A stretch of 25,936 nt of DNA from Gracilimonas sp040877545 (GTDB lineage: Bacteria > Bacteroidota > Rhodothermia > Balneolales > Balneolaceae): contig JBBDNN010000037.1 of the NCBI GenBank assembly GCA_040877545.1, positions 1-25,936 on the forward strand, written 5' to 3'. A program made the translations under genes and the position numbers. The notes under the pieces were generated by a model, which saw only the letters and a program-made list of their open reading frames with translations, was not told the DNA's origin and searched no databases. Every line of letters starts with the position of its first letter. Position 1 is the first letter of the stretch. Of this stretch, positions 25,231-25,936 are shown one piece after another.

Positions 25231-25469
25231 CAGTCAAGTTCTTCGTCGGTTTCTTCAAGAGGTGCCTTTAGTCCTTCAATAATTGACTCCTGCATTCCTG
25301 GAATAGATATAAGATAAAGCGTTTCTTGAATAGACCGCCAATCCTCTTCACTGATCAATACTGCATTCGATCGTTTTCCGGTAATTTGAATAGGCTTGTG
25401 AGTATCAGATGCCTCATCCAGTAATCGATAAATATCTTTTCGAGCTTGAGTAGCTGTTAATGTTTTCAT
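25227..25469 (-). CDS. yefM: YefM/Phd-family antitoxin (cassette 3)
   Basis: An 80-residue antitoxin when started at the second ATG (25469), which gives the usual family start MKTLTATQARKDIYRLLDEA; an in-frame ATG at 25490 would add seven residues (MNSSPKT). The start at 25469 fits the candidate promoter better, because the -10 would otherwise lie almost at the start codon. The N-terminal DNA-binding part is followed by PIQITGKRSNAVLISEEDW, a family landmark, and an acidic C-terminal tail (EETDEELDW) that should wrap the toxin. It should repress its own operon through the palindrome at 25504-25519. Confidence 0.92.
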   Translation of the reverse strand: MKTLTATQARKDIYRLLDEASDTHKPIQITGKRSNAVLISEEDWRSIQETLYLISIPGMQESIIEGLKAPLEETDEELDW

Positions 25470-25496
25470 GGTTTTGGGACTTGAATTCATTTACTA

Positions 25497-25559
25497 TCAT
25501 AACGTACGTAATTCCGTACATATTGTCAAGATTTCAAAATAAGATGCGCTTGTTATAGC
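25497..25559 (-). repeat. attC-D, degenerate or deleted integron site
   Basis: Minus-strand order: GCTATAAC, AAGCGCATC as in A and C, then TTATTTTGAAATCTT, which resembles the middle of A-C, then GTTATGA. The AACTGGGGACGCGG arm and its partner are missing. The boundary heptamer GTTATGA nearly matches the reverse complement of GCATAAC at the end of the same cassette. Probably a deletion derivative that no longer folds well. Confidence 0.45.
25501..25529 (-). promoter_or_regulatory. Toxin-antitoxin promoter with operator palindrome
   Basis: Minus strand: -35 TTGACA (25529-25524), 17-base spacer, -10 TACGTT (25506-25501). Within and past the spacer lies GTACGGAATTACGTAC (25519-25504), a 16-base dyad with 14 matching positions, preceded by T to give TGTACG. 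YefM-type repressors bind TGTACA-centred dyads, so autoregulation is likely. A TATGAT hexamer 22 bases from the -35 is an alternative -10. Confidence 0.5.
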
Positions 25560-25568
25560 ATTTTAGTT

Positions 25569-25936
25569 TTACTCAGTATCGATGAATGTCATGCGAAGCA
25601 CTTCTTTATTCAGCTCCAGAATGCGGTACCTCATTACTTGTTCATCTTGCTCTATAATAAGGGCTTCAGAGTCCTCAGCATCGAGCTGCCACTTTCCAGG
25701 CCTAAAGTGATGACCATCATCTGGTGCAAGATAAAACCACTCGCAAGCACCATCTTCTTCAAAAATGTACTGCATTCTAAACCGACTCGTCGGAAATTCT
25801 TTATAGTCATGGGGCCTGTATATATTAACATCACTTTCCTCAGGTTCTTCTTCATAAGAATGGACCCAGTGCTGAATCAGTTCATCCAAATTAATTTCAG
25901 AGGATGAATCGTCTCCATCTGACAAGAATGAACAGG
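25569..25936 (-). CDS. Probable lipoprotein, N-terminus beyond the window (cassette 4)
   Basis: The frame is open to the right edge, so the start is not visible. The first readable residues are CSFLSDGDDSSSE; a Cys followed by a polar acidic linker is how a mature lipoprotein begins, so the signal peptide probably lies outside. The rest (RFRMQYIFEEDGACEWFYLA, GKWQLDAEDSEALIIEQ, MRYRILELNKEVLRMTFID) alternates short strands and resembles a small lipocalin-like domain. The stop lies 10 bases from the 5' core of attC-D, the same tight stop-to-attC spacing seen for cassettes 2 and 3. The TTG at 25925 is an unlikely start. Confidence 0.65.
   Translation of the reverse strand, partial: CSFLSDGDDSSSEINLDELIQHWVHSYEEEPEESDVNIYRPHDYKEFPTSRFRMQYIFEEDGACEWFYLAPDDGHHFRPGKWQLDAEDSEALIIEQDEQVMRYRILELNKEVLRMTFIDTE

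Noticed and set aside
23406..25559. The repeats as insertion-sequence ends
   Set aside because: All repeats are in the same orientation, no transposase is present between them, and no target duplications are visible.

Overview
The window reads as a chromosomal segment of a low-GC, marine-type member of the Bacteroidota/Balneolota group. The evidence is the imelysin / HTTM / TonB-receptor gene trio, TonB receptors with an N-terminal carboxypeptidase-regulatory-like domain, an ABC permease fused to an M1 peptidase, an LVIVD lipoprotein, many small lipoproteins and few clear Shine-Dalgarno sites. Balneolota is my best guess, from gene content only.

Layout. (1) 1-5262, plus strand: the end of an imelysin-like gene, an HTTM (vitamin K-dependent carboxylase-like) membrane enzyme, a FecA-like TonB receptor and a TolB-like beta-propeller lipoprotein, packed as a probable uptake operon. 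(2) 5279-7832, minus: a lipocalin-like lipoprotein, then an LVIVD lipoprotein coupled to an outer-membrane barrel protein. (3) 8080-12646, plus: an ABC ATPase and a 1219-residue ABC permease/M1 aminopeptidase fusion. (4) 12744-13409: an orphan 98-residue protein and a dodecin. (5) 13613-16512: a TonB receptor and, convergent to it, a DtxR-family regulator with MntR-type metal ligands. A 14-bp palindrome resembling an MntR box lies just upstream of the receptor. (6) 16564-19694, minus: a membrane-anchored SpoIIE-type phosphatase followed by a thioredoxin-like protein. (7) 19776-23211: a TANGO2/NRDE protein, two tandem paralogous lipoproteins and an NhaC-type antiporter.

(8) 23406-25936 is the standout. 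Three long related repeats plus one degenerate relative separate small genes that all lie on the minus strand: a DUF6174-like lipoprotein, an outer-membrane protein, a YefM-YoeB toxin-antitoxin pair and a partial lipoprotein. The repeats have folding arms with extrahelical bases and boundary heptamers as expected of integron attC sites. For one cassette the two boundary heptamers are exact reverse complements. I read this as the distal end of a chromosomal integron cassette array, or of an integrase-less attC cluster. No integrase is visible; if there is one, it should lie beyond the right edge.
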